A stretch of DNA of 64,000 bases from Rhizobium sp. L43. GTDB taxonomy: Bacteria > Pseudomonadota > Alphaproteobacteria > Rhizobiales > Rhizobiaceae. Where the stretch lies: assembly GCF_002531725.1 (NCBI RefSeq), contig NZ_NWSQ01000010.1, forward strand, positions 1-64,000, given 5' to 3'. Positions 7,815 to 16,772 of the stretch are shown here, piece after piece. Both the position numbers and the translations under genes were made by a program. Position 1 is the stretch's first letter; every line of letters begins with the position of its first letter. The notes beneath the pieces were generated by a model. The model saw only the letters and a list, made by a program, of their open reading frames with translations, was not told the DNA's origin and searched no databases.

Positions 7815-9554
7815 ATGAGATCCCGTCATTCCATCGACACCCCGCGCGCGCAGATGACCGGCGCGGAAATTGTTCTCCAGGCGCTGAGAGACAACGGCGT
7901 CCAGCATATTTTCGGCTATCCCGGCGCTGCCGTGCTGCCGATCTACGACGAGCTTTTCCAGCAGGAAGACATCAGGCACATTCTGGTTCGTCATGAGCAG
8001 GGCGCCGGCCATGCCGCCGAGGGCTATGCCCGCTCGACGGGCAAGGTCGGCGTCATGCTGGTCACATCGGGCCCCGGCGTCACCAACGCCATCACGCCCC
8101 TCCAGGATGCCTTGATGGATTCCGTCCCGCTCGTCTGCCTGTCCGGCCAGGTACCGACGACGCTGATCGGGTCCGATGCGTTCCAGGAATGCGATACCGT
8201 CGGCATCACCCGAGCCTGCACAAAACACAATCGGCTGGTCGGCGACGTCAATGATCTTGCGGCGACCATCCACGAGGCCTTTCGCATCGCCAGATCCGGC
8301 CGGCCCGGCCCCGTTCTGGTCGACATGCCCAAGGACGTGCTGTTTGCGAGCGGCAGCTACACGCCGCCGGAGGCCGTCGGCCGGCGAATAAGCTACCAGC
8401 CGGACCGTCGTGGCGACATCGGGAAGATCGAGGCTGCCGTCGCTCTGATGGCGACGGCGCGCCGACCGGTCATCTGCGTGGGCGGCGGCGTGATCAATTC
8501 CGGCCCTGAAGCGGTAAAGCTGTTGCGCGAGCTGGTCGATCTCTCCGGCTTTCCCGTCACGTCGACGCTGATGGGGCTCGGCGCCTATCCGGCTTCCAGC
8601 CCGAACTGGCTGAAGATGGCCGGGCTTCACGGCTCCTATGAGGCCAACATGGCGATGCACGACTGCGACCTCATGCTCTGCATCGGGGCGCGCTTCGACG
8701 GTGGGGTCACCTCCAGCATCGATAGCTTCTCGCCGAATTCCCGGAAGATTCATATCGATATCGATGCTTCCTCGCTCAACAAGACTGTGCGCGCCGATAT
8801 CGGCATCCGGGGCGATGCCGCCCACGTGCTCGCCGACCTCGTTCGTCTGTGGCGGGCGCTGCCGCAGGCGCCGGACCGGGCGGGACTGACCGAGTGGTGG
8901 GGCACGATTGCGGGCTGGCGGGCGCGGCGATCGTTTTCCTACGCGATGCGCGACGACGTCATCATGCCGCAATATGCCATCGAGCGGCTCCATCAGCTGA
9001 CGAAGGATCGGGATACTTACATCACGACGGAGGTCGGCCAGCATCGGATCTGGGCGGCGCAATATTACGACTTCGAGCGGCCGAACCGCTGGATGGCATC
9101 AGGCGGCCTGGGGACCATGGGATACGCGCTGCCCGCGGCCCTCGGCGTGCAGATCGCGAATCCCAACAGCCTCGTCATCGACATAGCGGGCGATGCCTGC
9201 GTGCAGCTGACGATGAAGGAAATGTCGGCTGCCGTGCAGCACGAGGCGCCGATCAAGATCTTCATTCTCAACAACGGCTATTCGGGAACGGTTCGGCAGC
9301 GGCAGCACGGAAACCCGGATTTCGTGAAACTTGCGGAAGCCTATGGCGGACACGGCATTCGCTGCGAGAAACCCGCCGAACTCGACGATGCAATCCTGGA
9401 GATGATTGAGGTCGACATGCCTGTTCTGTTTGACTGCCGCGTCGCAGAACTCGCCAATTGCCTGCCGATGATCCGCACCGGCCGGGCACACAATGACATG
9501 CTGCTGCCCGGCGGGCTCGACGGCGCGCCATTTGGCGTCAGCAGGCCTTGGTAG
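7815..9554 (+). CDS. ilvB: acetolactate synthase large subunit-like ThDP enzyme
   Basis: 579 residues with the three domains of acetohydroxyacid synthase. The catalytic Glu is residue 61 in VRHEQGAGH, and the ThDP/Mg2+ motif begins GDACVQL and ends NNGYSGT. The enzyme condenses two pyruvates, or pyruvate and 2-oxobutyrate, in valine, leucine and isoleucine synthesis. GDAC replaces the more usual GDG-S of that motif, and no ilvH/ilvN regulatory subunit gene follows, so it may be a stand-alone paralogue. The upstream leader peptide rich in Val/Ile/Leu and terminator support branched-chain amino acid control, and so the assignment. AAGGA precedes the ATG by eight bases. Confidence 0.88.
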   Translation: MRSRHSIDTPRAQMTGAEIVLQALRDNGVQHIFGYPGAAVLPIYDELFQQEDIRHILVRHEQGAGHAAEGYARSTGKVGVMLVTSGPGVTNAITPLQDALMDSVPLVCLSGQVPTTLIGSDAFQECDTVGITRACTKHNRLVGDVNDLAATIHEAFRIARSGRPGPVLVDMPKDVLFASGSYTPPEAVGRRISYQPDRRGDIGKIEAAVALMATARRPVICVGGGVINSGPEAVKLLRELVDLSGFPVTSTLMGLGAYPASSPNWLKMAGLHGSYEANMAMHDCDLMLCIGARFDGGVTSSIDSFSPNSRKIHIDIDASSLNKTVRADIGIRGDAAHVLADLVRLWRALPQAPDRAGLTEWWGTIAGWRARRSFSYAMRDDVIMPQYAIERLHQLTKDRDTYITTEVGQHRIWAAQYYDFERPNRWMASGGLGTMGYALPAALGVQIANPNSLVIDIAGDACVQLTMKEMSAAVQHEAPIKIFILNNGYSGTVRQRQHGNPDFVKLAEAYGGHGIRCEKPAELDDAILEMIEVDMPVLFDCRVAELANCLPMIRTGRAHNDMLLPGGLDGAPFGVSRPW

Positions 9555-9699
9555 AAAGGGGCAGCTCTGAAACAGTGCATCACGGCGGCGACGTCAAGGG
9601 CGTGATGCTCGATGCGCCGCCGCCGCAGGGGTGAATACCGCCGGCCATCCTTTCAGGAAATGCGGCAACGCTGCTCCTTGCTTGCGTTGGACGCTGGCG

Positions 9700-9990
9700 C
9701 ACCCGCCTCGTCCTTCGAGGCCCCTTCGGGACACCTCAGGATGAGGCTCTCTTGGGCGCTGGCGCAATAGGAGCTGGAAGCAAATCGCGGCATCCTCAAA
9801 CGCTTCTGATTGGGCGGCATCCTCCGCGCTCCCTCATCTGCTGAGGCGCGCAGCCCATAGGGCGGAGCCTCGAAGGACACGCCGCAGCGCCGCTCATTGC
9901 ATGCATCGGACGCCGAGGGCCCGCCTCGTCCTTCGAGGTCCCTTCGGGGTACCTTAGGATGAGGCTCTCTTGGACGTTGGCGCGGGCTGC
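9700..9990. repeat. rhizobial palindromic repeat array (A-B-A)
   Basis: Two copies of a unit beginning CGCCTCGTCCTTCGAGG and ending CTCAGGATGAGG or CTTAGGATGAGG then CTCTCTTGG start at 9704 and 9922, 218 bases apart. An inverted relative (CTGAGGCGCGCAGCCCATAGG, then CCTCGAAGGACACGCCGCAG) lies between them. Each unit can fold into a long hairpin. The same family occurs at 28487-28661 and 58682-59105. The remaining 9555-10062 sequence shows no gene. Confidence 0.8.
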
Positions 9991-10062
9991 CGCAAAGGCC
10001 AGTAAGTGGAACGTTTGCCGACCAAATAGTGCTGTCGACCCGATGTCTGACGCCCTCACGCT

Positions 10063-11061
10063 CTACGCCTGTGCCATCACCCGCCACGCCGCCGGCGGGG
10101 TGCCGAATGCCCGCGAAAAGGCGCGGTTGAAGGCGGCTTCCGTGGCGTAGCCGGTGTCGTCGGCGATCGCCGCGATCGGCCGGCCTGAGGTGGCGAGCGC
10201 AACACTTGCGAGGTAAAGCCGCCAGTCCCTGATATAGCGGATCGGCGAGGTCGAGAGCATTGCCTGGAAGCGGTCGGCGAGTGCGCTGCGCGACAGGCCG
10301 GAGGCTGCGGCCAGGTCCCCCAGCGACCGGTCGCGTCTGGGATCGTCGTGAATGAGGGAGAGACAGCGCGACAGCGCCGGGTCGCTGAGCGCCGCCAGCC
10401 AGCCGACCGAGCGCGGTTCGGCCATCATGATCTGGTGGCGCAGGATTTCGATGAAGATGATTTCCGTCAGCCGCGGCAGCATCGAGACGCCCCCGGCGCG
10501 CGGTCGATCGACCTCTTCGACCATCTGGCGGATGGTGGCGCGCAGCCAGTCGCCGTCATTGGCGGCCCGTGTCCTGACATGGATCAGCCTGGGCAGCGCC
10601 TGGCGCAGCGGCGCGAAGTTCAGCCCATCCCATTGCAGATAGCCGCAGAGCAGCCGAACCCCCTGCGTCGCCTCGCCATAGCGAAGCACGGGAATCTCAC
10701 GCCACGGCTTCTGCGGCAGGTCGCGGGTCGGCAGCACCAGCATGCCGTCTCTTCCTGCCCCGAGTTGATGCCCGGTGCCGAAGGGAAAGATCAGCACGTC
10801 GCCGGCCTCCAGCTCGGTTTCTTCGCCTTCGGTTTTCAGCCAGCAGTTGCCGGCGACGACGATGTGAAACGGCATCGTGCCCGAGGACTTCGCCGAAAGG
10901 CTCGCCAAGGCCGGCGCGGCATCGGTCTGCCAGTCGCCGGTCGGCATGAAGCAGAACTGCAGCGATCCCGAAAGACGGATCGTCGACAGCAGCGCCGACA
11001 ACACGTCGTCGCGCACGACGCCGCCCATAGCGTCTGGATTTTCGGACAAGGCTTCACGCAT
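10063..11061 (-). CDS. AraC-family regulator with cupin domain
   Basis: 332 residues from the ATG at 11061 (a TTG nine bases earlier is also possible). Residues about 1-190 look like the cupin of the AraC_binding_6 type (GNCWLKTEGEETELEAGDVLIFPFG). The last 100 residues carry the two AraC helix-turn-helix motifs (LGDLAAASGLSRSALADRFQ; IAAIADDTGYATEAAFNRAF). It is divergent from the DsrE-family gene at 11127 with 65 bases between, so it probably regulates that gene and itself. The inducer is unknown; a sulfur or oxidative signal would fit the neighbours. Confidence 0.88.
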   Translation of the reverse strand: MREALSENPDAMGGVVRDDVLSALLSTIRLSGSLQFCFMPTGDWQTDAAPALASLSAKSSGTMPFHIVVAGNCWLKTEGEETELEAGDVLIFPFGTGHQLGAGRDGMLVLPTRDLPQKPWREIPVLRYGEATQGVRLLCGYLQWDGLNFAPLRQALPRLIHVRTRAANDGDWLRATIRQMVEEVDRPRAGGVSMLPRLTEIIFIEILRHQIMMAEPRSVGWLAALSDPALSRCLSLIHDDPRRDRSLGDLAAASGLSRSALADRFQAMLSTSPIRYIRDWRLYLASVALATSGRPIAAIADDTGYATEAAFNRAFSRAFGTPPAAWRVMAQA

Positions 11062-11126
11062 TCCGGCCAAATACGCGCCCCGCGCACCCTCCTATGGTGA
11101 ACACGTCATTTCAACAGGAGAATACT

Positions 11127-11495
11127 ATGCAAAGCCGAAGCGATAAACTGGTCGTGCTCATCACAAAGGGCATCGAATCCGAACTCTCCTCCGTCGCCTT
11201 CACCATTGCCAATGGCGGCATCACCGCCGGGCTGCAGGTTTCGGTGTTCCTCACCAGCACCGGGATCGATCTGGTGCGCAAGGGCGGCCAGCGCATGACG
11301 CATGTGCCGCCGCTCGATCCGCTGTCGAGCCTGATCGAGAATTTCCGGCAGCGCGGCGGCACGATCTGGGCATGCCCGCCCTGCGTGACCTCGCGCGGTT
11401 ACACGCAGGAGGACATGCTCGACGGCGTCGTCATCGTCGGCGCCAGCGCCATGCATGCCGAGATCAAGGAGGGTGCTGCGACGCTGTCGTTTTGA
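11127..11495 (+). CDS. DsrE/DsrF-like family protein
   Basis: 122 residues, beginning MQSRSDKLVVLITKGIESEL, with the DsrE fold pattern of alternating strands and helices and a WACPPCVTSRGY segment holding two close Cys residues. DsrE-family proteins carry sulfur or act in redox sensing. AGGAG stands six bases before the ATG. The divergent AraC regulator upstream and the persulfide enzyme Blh downstream suggest a sulfur-handling group, though the 126-base gap and hairpin before blh point to separate transcripts. Confidence 0.82.
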   Translation: MQSRSDKLVVLITKGIESELSSVAFTIANGGITAGLQVSVFLTSTGIDLVRKGGQRMTHVPPLDPLSSLIENFRQRGGTIWACPPCVTSRGYTQEDMLDGVVIVGASAMHAEIKEGAATLSF

Positions 11496-11529
11496 CCGGG
11501 GAGCCGGGGCCGGGCGGCGCGTGGGAGTG

Positions 11530-11553
11530 CCGAGCGTCTATTCTTGCGCTCGG
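11530..11553. terminator. hairpin between dsrE-like gene and blh
   Basis: CCGAGCG (11530-11536) pairs with CGCTCGG (11547-11553). There is no T-run. An AT-rich stretch with the inverted GTAT-CGAT-ATAC (11572-11583) follows and may be the blh promoter/operator. Confidence 0.4.
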
Positions 11554-11621
11554 CAATATACTTGTGAGATTGTATCGATATACATGCGATAATGCCTGAT
11601 CAGGGCAGCGCGGGGGCTTCG

Positions 11622-12902
11622 ATGATATCCGTGAGGGTCAATGAGCTGATATCGGTGGCGGGACAGCCCGATGCGGCGGGCTTTGCCGCTTTTGCGGCAG
11701 ACGGCTTTGCCGGCGTCATCAATGCCCGGCCGGATGGCGAGGAGCCGGGGCAGCCCGGCAATGCGGCCGAAAAGGCTTCCGCTTCCGCTGCCGGGCTTTC
11801 CTACAGCTTCATACCGGTGAAGGGACAGGAGATCACCGAGGCCGATATCCGCGCCTTCCAGGCAGCGATGGCCGAGGCAAAGGGGCCGGTCGTTGCCCAT
11901 TGCAAGAGCGGCACACGGGCGCTGACGCTCTATGCTCTGGGCGAGGTGCTGGACGGGCGGATGAAACCCGGGGATGTCGAGACTCTCGGTCAAAACCTCG
12001 GCTTCGATCTCATCGGCGCGCGCCGCTGGCTGGAGAAGCGGGCAGGGCAGGTGCCTCATGTGAAGGCCTTCTTCGAGCCCCGCACCTGCAGTGTGCAATA
12101 TGTCGTTGCCGATCCGGCGACGAGGCGCTGCGCCATCATCGACCCGGTGCTCGATTTCGACGAAATGTCAGGGGCGACGGGCACAGCCAATGCCGACGCC
12201 ATCCTCGCCCATATCGAACGCGAGGGGCTGATGGTCGAGTGGATACTCGACACGCATCCGCATGCCGACCATTTCTCCGCCGTGCATTACCTCAAAGGAA
12301 AGACTGGTGCACTGAGCGCAATCGGCGCCCATGTCGTCGACGTGCAGAAGCTCTGGAAGGAGATCTACAACTGGCCGGCACTCGCAACCGACGGCTCGCA
12401 ATGGGACCGGCTGTTTGCCGACGGCGACATGTTCGAGATCGGCGCGCTGAAGGCCCGCGTGATGTTCTCGCCTGGCCATACGCTGGCGTCGATCACCTAT
12501 GTGATCGGCGACGCCGCTTTCGTGCACGATACGGTGTTCACGCCGGATTCCGGTACGGCGCGCACGGATTTCCCAGGCGGCAGTGCCAGCGCCCTCTGGC
12601 ACTCGATCCAGGCGATCCTGTCGCTGCCCGAAGAGACGCGGCTGTTTTCCGGCCACGACTACCAGCCGGGCGGCCGCCACCCACGCTGGGAAAGCACGGT
12701 GGCCGCCCAGAAACGCGCCAATCCGCATATCGCAGGCATCGACGAGGCCGGCTTCGTGGCGCTGCGCCAGGCGCGCGACCGCACGCTGCCGAAGCCGAAG
12801 CTGATGCTGCACGCGCTGCAGGTCAATATCCGCGGCGGGCGGCTGCCCGAGCCGGAGGGGAACGGCCGGCGGTATCTGAAGATTCCGCTGGATGCGTTGT
12901 GA
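11622..12902 (+). CDS. blh: Blh, DUF442 phosphatase-like/persulfide dioxygenase fusion
   Basis: 426 residues. Residues 1-110 are a DUF442 (TIGR01244) domain with the active-site loop HCKSGTRA (Cys94), proposed to act as a sulfurtransferase. Residues about 125-350 are an ETHE1-like metallo-beta-lactamase domain with HPHADH (His212-His217) and further ligands in SPGHTLAS and FSGHDYQPGG. Such Blh proteins detoxify hydrogen sulfide via persulfide oxidation and are usually repressed by BigR; no bigR is adjacent here. The start at 11622 is chosen because GGGGG precedes it; an ATG 30 bases upstream has no ribosome-binding site. Confidence 0.9.
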   Translation: MISVRVNELISVAGQPDAAGFAAFAADGFAGVINARPDGEEPGQPGNAAEKASASAAGLSYSFIPVKGQEITEADIRAFQAAMAEAKGPVVAHCKSGTRALTLYALGEVLDGRMKPGDVETLGQNLGFDLIGARRWLEKRAGQVPHVKAFFEPRTCSVQYVVADPATRRCAIIDPVLDFDEMSGATGTANADAILAHIEREGLMVEWILDTHPHADHFSAVHYLKGKTGALSAIGAHVVDVQKLWKEIYNWPALATDGSQWDRLFADGDMFEIGALKARVMFSPGHTLASITYVIGDAAFVHDTVFTPDSGTARTDFPGGSASALWHSIQAILSLPEETRLFSGHDYQPGGRHPRWESTVAAQKRANPHIAGIDEAGFVALRQARDRTLPKPKLMLHALQVNIRGGRLPEPEGNGRRYLKIPLDAL

Positions 12903-12928
12903 GGGTGGATTTCCTCACGCATCCACGA

Positions 12929-13033
12929 TCGGAAATCAGCATCGTTTTCGGCTTCAAGGACGGCCATCAGGGCATCGGCTTCCGGCTCGCCGAGCAGGAT
13001 CGCCATCAGCGCAGAGGTATCGACGGCGATCAT
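12929..13033 (-). pseudogene. VapC-type PIN toxin, truncated
   Basis: The start MIAVDTSALMAILLGEPEAD with its first PIN-domain Asp (residue 5) is a clear VapC N-terminus. Homology stops near residue 35, about ENDADF; beyond that the frame is only the antisense of the blh 3' end. The acidic residues completing the RNase site are missing, so no active toxin can be made. The ATG overlaps the stop of the antitoxin gene (ATGA), the normal coupled vapBC arrangement. The remnant lies about 30 bases from the blh stop, consistent with a deletion that joined the two loci. Confidence 0.8.
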
Positions 13034-13287
13034 TGCGGCAGGCCGTCGTCACCATAGAGAAAATCCTGGCTGCGTGCGGCATCTGTGTCGTCTGCGGCCT
13101 TTGCGGCGGCAGACGCCTGCATCGCCTGCATCAGCGCCCGGCGTGTTTTTCCGTCTCGCGCGGCTGTGATCGGAACCAGCCTTACAGCGGCATGGCCATG
13201 GCGGGTGAGGATCACCTCGTCGCCGGCTTCGGCACGGCGCACCAGTTCGGTCAATTGCCCCTTCGCATCGGTCACGGATACCCGCAT
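13030..13287 (-). CDS. vapB: VapB/Phd-type antitoxin
   Basis: 85 residues: MRVSVTDAKGQLTELVRRAE, then AGDEVILTRHGHAAVRLVPI, the Phd/YefM-like DNA-binding fold, and a C-terminal toxin-binding tail ending FLYGDDGLPQ. It would normally neutralise the VapC made from the overlapping gene and repress the operon. Here the toxin gene is broken, so this is an orphan antitoxin that may persist as an anti-addiction factor or simply be decaying. The ribosome-binding site is weak. Confidence 0.8.
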   Translation of the reverse strand: MRVSVTDAKGQLTELVRRAEAGDEVILTRHGHAAVRLVPITAARDGKTRRALMQAMQASAAAKAADDTDAARSQDFLYGDDGLPQ

Positions 13288-13500
13288 CTCACACGCCGGT
13301 CGGGACCATGCTGCGGTCCGATTTCGCTTGAAGTTTAGACCACTCGCTGGACCATATCCACGGAAAATTGGCAAACAGTCGCGGACTGGGCGTCAGCTGC
13401 GGGGTTGATGCCTTGGGGCTCAGGCCTATTTCCGGCAAAGCCGCCGCGCTTCCTGTAATAGTGATTGACGTCGTGCGGGCAGGCGACGTAACTGGGGGCG

Positions 13501-13727
13501 ACGGTTCCCTGAAGATGACTCCAAGGGGATTAATAGGGAACACGGTGAGGACGACCCAGTAGGGACCGAGACCGTGGCTGCCCCCGCAACTGTAAGCGGA
13601 TTGTCGATCATCCGAGGGTGAGCGCATTAGCGATCATCCCCAGGGGCTTTTGGCCCAGCCACTGCGCATGCCGCGCGGGAAGGTGGATGAAACGGCGCAT
13701 ATCCGCAAGCCAGGAGACCTGCCGTCA
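13501..13727 (+). promoter_or_regulatory. cobalamin riboswitch
   Basis: The region contains the conserved core text GGCTGCCCCCGCAACTGTAA (about 13573) and the B12 box AGCCAGGAGACCTGCCGTCA (13708-13727), which together define the AdoCbl riboswitch. The element begins near the ACGGTTCCCT stem at 13501. It precedes the BtuFCD-type importer at 13935-16749 and should lower its expression when cobalamin is plentiful. Confidence 0.93.
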
Positions 13728-13774
13728 ATCGCGATCCAATCAACCGGGCGGGGATGCCCGGACAAGGAACAGAC

Positions 13775-13843
13775 ATGATTGACCTGCTGAACCTTCGCCT
13801 GACACCGGCATGCATCCGTCTCGATTGGGCCTCCTGCGGCTAG
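13775..13843 (+). CDS. possible leader ORF between riboswitch and btuF
   Basis: A 22-codon frame encodes MIDLLNLRLTPACIRLDWAS then CG, preceded by AAGGA at the right distance. It lies 47 bases after the B12 box and 91 bases before the importer start. It could be a translated leader, or simply the place where the riboswitch controls ribosome entry. No family is known to me. Confidence 0.3.
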   Translation: MIDLLNLRLTPACIRLDWASCG

Positions 13844-13934
13844 TCCTCGCGGTCTGCCCGGGTCCGCGTCCGCGCGCCCCGGTCGCCTGCGCGGCATGAC
13901 CGTATTCATATTTCCCCCCCATATCGAGGTTTTC

Positions 13935-14951
13935 ATGCGTCAAATTCTCGCCATCATGACATTTGCCTTCGGGCTCGCCGGCCTCACGGCACCAAGCCTT
14001 GCCGCGACCCGGTATCCACTGACCATCAGCAATTGCGGCCAGCCGGTGACATTCCAGAAGGCGCCCGCCAGGATCGTTTCGATCGGCCAGGGCATGACCG
14101 AAATTCTGTTCTCGCTCGGTCTTGCCGACAAGATCACCGGGACGGCCGTCTGGGTCGGTCCCGTCCTGCCGCAATATGCGGCGGCCAACAGCAAGATCAA
14201 GCGGCTGGCCGACAACGATCCGAGCTTCGAAGCCGTCGTCGGGCAGGAGCCCGATCTGGTGGCGGCCGAGTTCGAATGGCATGTCGGCCCGCAGGGCTCC
14301 GTCGGCAAGCGCGAGCAGTTCGCCGACCTCGGGATCAATACCTACCTTGCGCCGGCCGATTGCGTCGCCAAGGTCAATACCGACGGCGGCGACGGCGTGC
14401 GTGGGGAGCTGTTCACGATGGACCTGATCTACCAGGAAATCGCCGAACTCTCCGAGATCTTCGACGTCAAGGAGCGCGGCGATGCCTTGATCGCCCAGCT
14501 GAAGAAGCGCGAGGCCGATGCGGTGGCATCGATTTCAGGCGCATCTGCCAAGAACCTGCCCGTGGTCTTCTGGTTCTCCAGCAAGCAAGTCAACGGCGAC
14601 GCCTTCATCGCCGGCAAGAACAGCGCGCCAGCCTATATTCTGAAGACAATCGGTGCCAGGAACGTCGTGACGACGGAAGAGGAATGGCCGCTGGTCGGCT
14701 GGGAAACCATCGCTCAGGCAAATCCCGCCGTCATCGTTCTCGCCACCATGGATCGCCGCCGTTACCCGGCCGACGATCCCAAGGTCAAGGTCGATTTCCT
14801 CGAGAACGACCCGGTCACCAGGGAATTGGATGCCGTCAGGAACAAGCACTTCGTGATGATGGACGCGCAATCGATGAACCCGACGATCCGGACGATCGAC
14901 GGCATCGAGACGCTGGCGAACGGCATCAAGTCCTTCGGTCTTTCGCAGTGA
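13935..14951 (+). CDS. btuF: periplasmic binding protein of cobalamin/corrinoid ABC importer
   Basis: 338 residues. MRQILAIMTFAFGLAGLTAP is a Sec signal peptide with cleavage after LAA. The mature part has the FecB/BtuF fold: an N-terminal lobe with ARIVSIGQGMTEILFSLGL, a long connecting helix, and a C-terminal lobe ending SMNPTIRTIDGIETLANGI. GAGG stands five bases before the chosen ATG; an in-frame ATG at 13896 has none. The cobalamin riboswitch upstream and the permease and ATPase genes downstream make uptake of cobalamin or a related corrinoid the likely role; iron chelates are the main alternative. Confidence 0.85.
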   Translation: MRQILAIMTFAFGLAGLTAPSLAATRYPLTISNCGQPVTFQKAPARIVSIGQGMTEILFSLGLADKITGTAVWVGPVLPQYAAANSKIKRLADNDPSFEAVVGQEPDLVAAEFEWHVGPQGSVGKREQFADLGINTYLAPADCVAKVNTDGGDGVRGELFTMDLIYQEIAELSEIFDVKERGDALIAQLKKREADAVASISGASAKNLPVVFWFSSKQVNGDAFIAGKNSAPAYILKTIGARNVVTTEEEWPLVGWETIAQANPAVIVLATMDRRRYPADDPKVKVDFLENDPVTRELDAVRNKHFVMMDAQSMNPTIRTIDGIETLANGIKSFGLSQ

Positions 14952-14956
14952 GCATA

Positions 14957-15988
14957 ATGTCGGCGAGGAAACAGGGATGGGGGGCGCTGGCAGCGCTCAC
15001 CATTTCAGCGTTTCTGCTTCTCGGGCTGATGGTCAGCCTTGCCGTTTCCATCGGTGAGATCGCCATCCCGCTTGCGACGACGGCCGAGGCGGTGTCGAAC
15101 CGGCTGTTCGGAACGGATTTCGAACTCAGCCGCATCCACCAGGGCATCGTCTGGGATTATCGTCTGAGCCGGGCGTTCGTTGCCGCCAGCGCCGGTGCGT
15201 CGCTGTCGCTTTGCGGGGCGATCCTGCAGGCGCTGCTGCGCAATCCATTGGCCGAACCCTATGCGCTCGGCATCTCCGCCGGCGCCTCGACCGGCGCTGT
15301 CTGCGTGATGATCCTCGGCTTCGGCTCTGGTGTTCTTGGTCTCTCGAGCGGCGCCTTCATCGGCGCGGTCATCGCCTTCCTGCTGGTCGGTTTCCTGGCG
15401 ACCGGGGTCGGGGGAAGCGGCGAGCGCATCATTCTCTGCGGCGTCGCCGGCTCGCAGCTCTTCAATGCGCTGACCTCCTACGTGGTGACGACATCGGCGA
15501 ATGCCGAGCAGGCGCGCAGCATCCTGTTCTGGCTTCTCGGGTCGCTGAGCGGCGTGCGCTGGCCGGATGTCTATCTCTCCGTGCCGATCGCGCTCATCGG
15601 CTTCGTCGTCTGCATGGCCCATGTCAGGGCGCTCGATGCCTTCGCCTTCGGCACGGATGCCGCCGCCTCGCTCGGCATTTCCGTGCGCCGCGTCCAGATC
15701 GTGCTCTTCGGCACGACCGCGGCGATGACGGCAAGCGTCGTCAGCATGGTGGGCTCGATCGGTTTTGTCGGCCTTGTCATTCCCCATGCCGCCCGCTTCC
15801 TTGTCGGGCCGGCGCATGGGCGGCTGCTGCCGGCAACGGCGCTCGGCGGCGCGATCTTCATGGTCGGCGCCGATATCGTTTCGCGCATCATCATACCGCA
15901 GCAGATCCTGCCGATCGGCGTCGTCACCGCGCTGTTCGGCGCACCGGCCTTTGCCGTCATCCTCTATCGCGTCAGGAGGCAGGCATGA
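14957..15988 (+). CDS. btuC: FecCD/BtuC-family ABC importer permease
   Basis: 343 residues with about ten membrane helices and the FecCD signature text (RLSRAFVAASAGASLSLCGA; LLRNPLAEPYALGISAGAS; GSIGFVGLVIPHAARFLVGP). It forms the inner-membrane channel for the substrate delivered by the upstream binding protein. The start is either the ATG at 14957 or a GTG at 14948 whose last two bases belong to the btuF stop; both imply coupled translation. Its own stop overlaps the next ATG (ATGA). Regulated with the operon by the cobalamin riboswitch. Confidence 0.9.
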   Translation: MSARKQGWGALAALTISAFLLLGLMVSLAVSIGEIAIPLATTAEAVSNRLFGTDFELSRIHQGIVWDYRLSRAFVAASAGASLSLCGAILQALLRNPLAEPYALGISAGASTGAVCVMILGFGSGVLGLSSGAFIGAVIAFLLVGFLATGVGGSGERIILCGVAGSQLFNALTSYVVTTSANAEQARSILFWLLGSLSGVRWPDVYLSVPIALIGFVVCMAHVRALDAFAFGTDAAASLGISVRRVQIVLFGTTAAMTASVVSMVGSIGFVGLVIPHAARFLVGPAHGRLLPATALGGAIFMVGADIVSRIIIPQQILPIGVVTALFGAPAFAVILYRVRRQA

Positions 15989-16749
15989 GCATCAGCATCG
16001 ACAAGGTGAGCTTTGCCGCCGGCGACACCGTCATCGTCAACGGCGTCAGCCTGGAGGTGAAAAAGGGCAAGGTGCTTGGCCTGCTCGGGCCAAACGGTTC
16101 CGGTAAATCGAGCCTGCTCAGATTGATCTGCCGGCTGCGCAAGGTTCGCAGCGGCGTCATCCGGCTCGGAGAGGACGATATTGCCTCGCTGTCGCGCACA
16201 GCCCTTGCGCGCCGCGTCGCCTTCGTCGAGCAGCAGTCGACCACCGACACGCAATTGACCGTGCGTGATGTGGTGCGGCTCGGCCGCACGCCGCATCGCG
16301 GGCTGCTGTCGTCCTGGGGCGCCGAGGACGATGCCGCCGTCGACCAAGCCCTGTTACGGGTGGGAATGCGGGAGAGGGCGGGCCAGCTCTGGCAGACGCT
16401 GTCGGGCGGCGAGCGGCAGCGCGTCCATATCGCGCGATCCCTGGCGCAGGCACCGAGCGAACTGCTGCTCGACGAGCCGACCAACCATCTCGATATCCAG
16501 CACCAGCTCGACATTCTCTCGCTGATCTCGAAACTCGGCATCACCTCTATCGTCGCGCTGCATGATCTCAATTTGGCGGCGATGTTCTGCGACAGTCTGG
16601 CGGTGCTTGAGAAGGGCGAGGTCGTCGCCTTCGGCGCGCCTGAGGATGTGCTGACGGAGGAGATGATCGGCCGGGTCTTCGGCGTTCGCGCCCATGTCCA
16701 GAAATCGGCCGTGCATGGCCGCCATCATATCCAATACGTCATGGATTGA
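15985..16749 (+). CDS. btuD: ABC importer ATPase (BtuD/FecE family)
   Basis: 254 residues with Walker A GPNGSGKSS, Q-loop FVEQQST, signature LSGGERQRVHIARSLAQ, Walker B ELLLDEPTN and the switch His in ALHDLN. It energises the BtuFC importer. The ATG overlaps the permease stop by four bases and is preceded by AGGAGG. A possible terminator follows at 16773-16803. Confidence 0.93.
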   Translation: MSISIDKVSFAAGDTVIVNGVSLEVKKGKVLGLLGPNGSGKSSLLRLICRLRKVRSGVIRLGEDDIASLSRTALARRVAFVEQQSTTDTQLTVRDVVRLGRTPHRGLLSSWGAEDDAAVDQALLRVGMRERAGQLWQTLSGGERQRVHIARSLAQAPSELLLDEPTNHLDIQHQLDILSLISKLGITSIVALHDLNLAAMFCDSLAVLEKGEVVAFGAPEDVLTEEMIGRVFGVRAHVQKSAVHGRHHIQYVMD

Positions 16750-16772
16750 GGAATGGCCGGGAATTCGACCTC

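Noticed and set aside
12659..12928. Continuation of the VapC frame into blh
   Set aside because: Beyond about residue 35 the frame is only the reverse complement of the blh 3' end.
13289..13627. Minus-strand frame overlapping the riboswitch
   Set aside because: It overlaps the conserved riboswitch core, has no ribosome-binding site and no family-like text.
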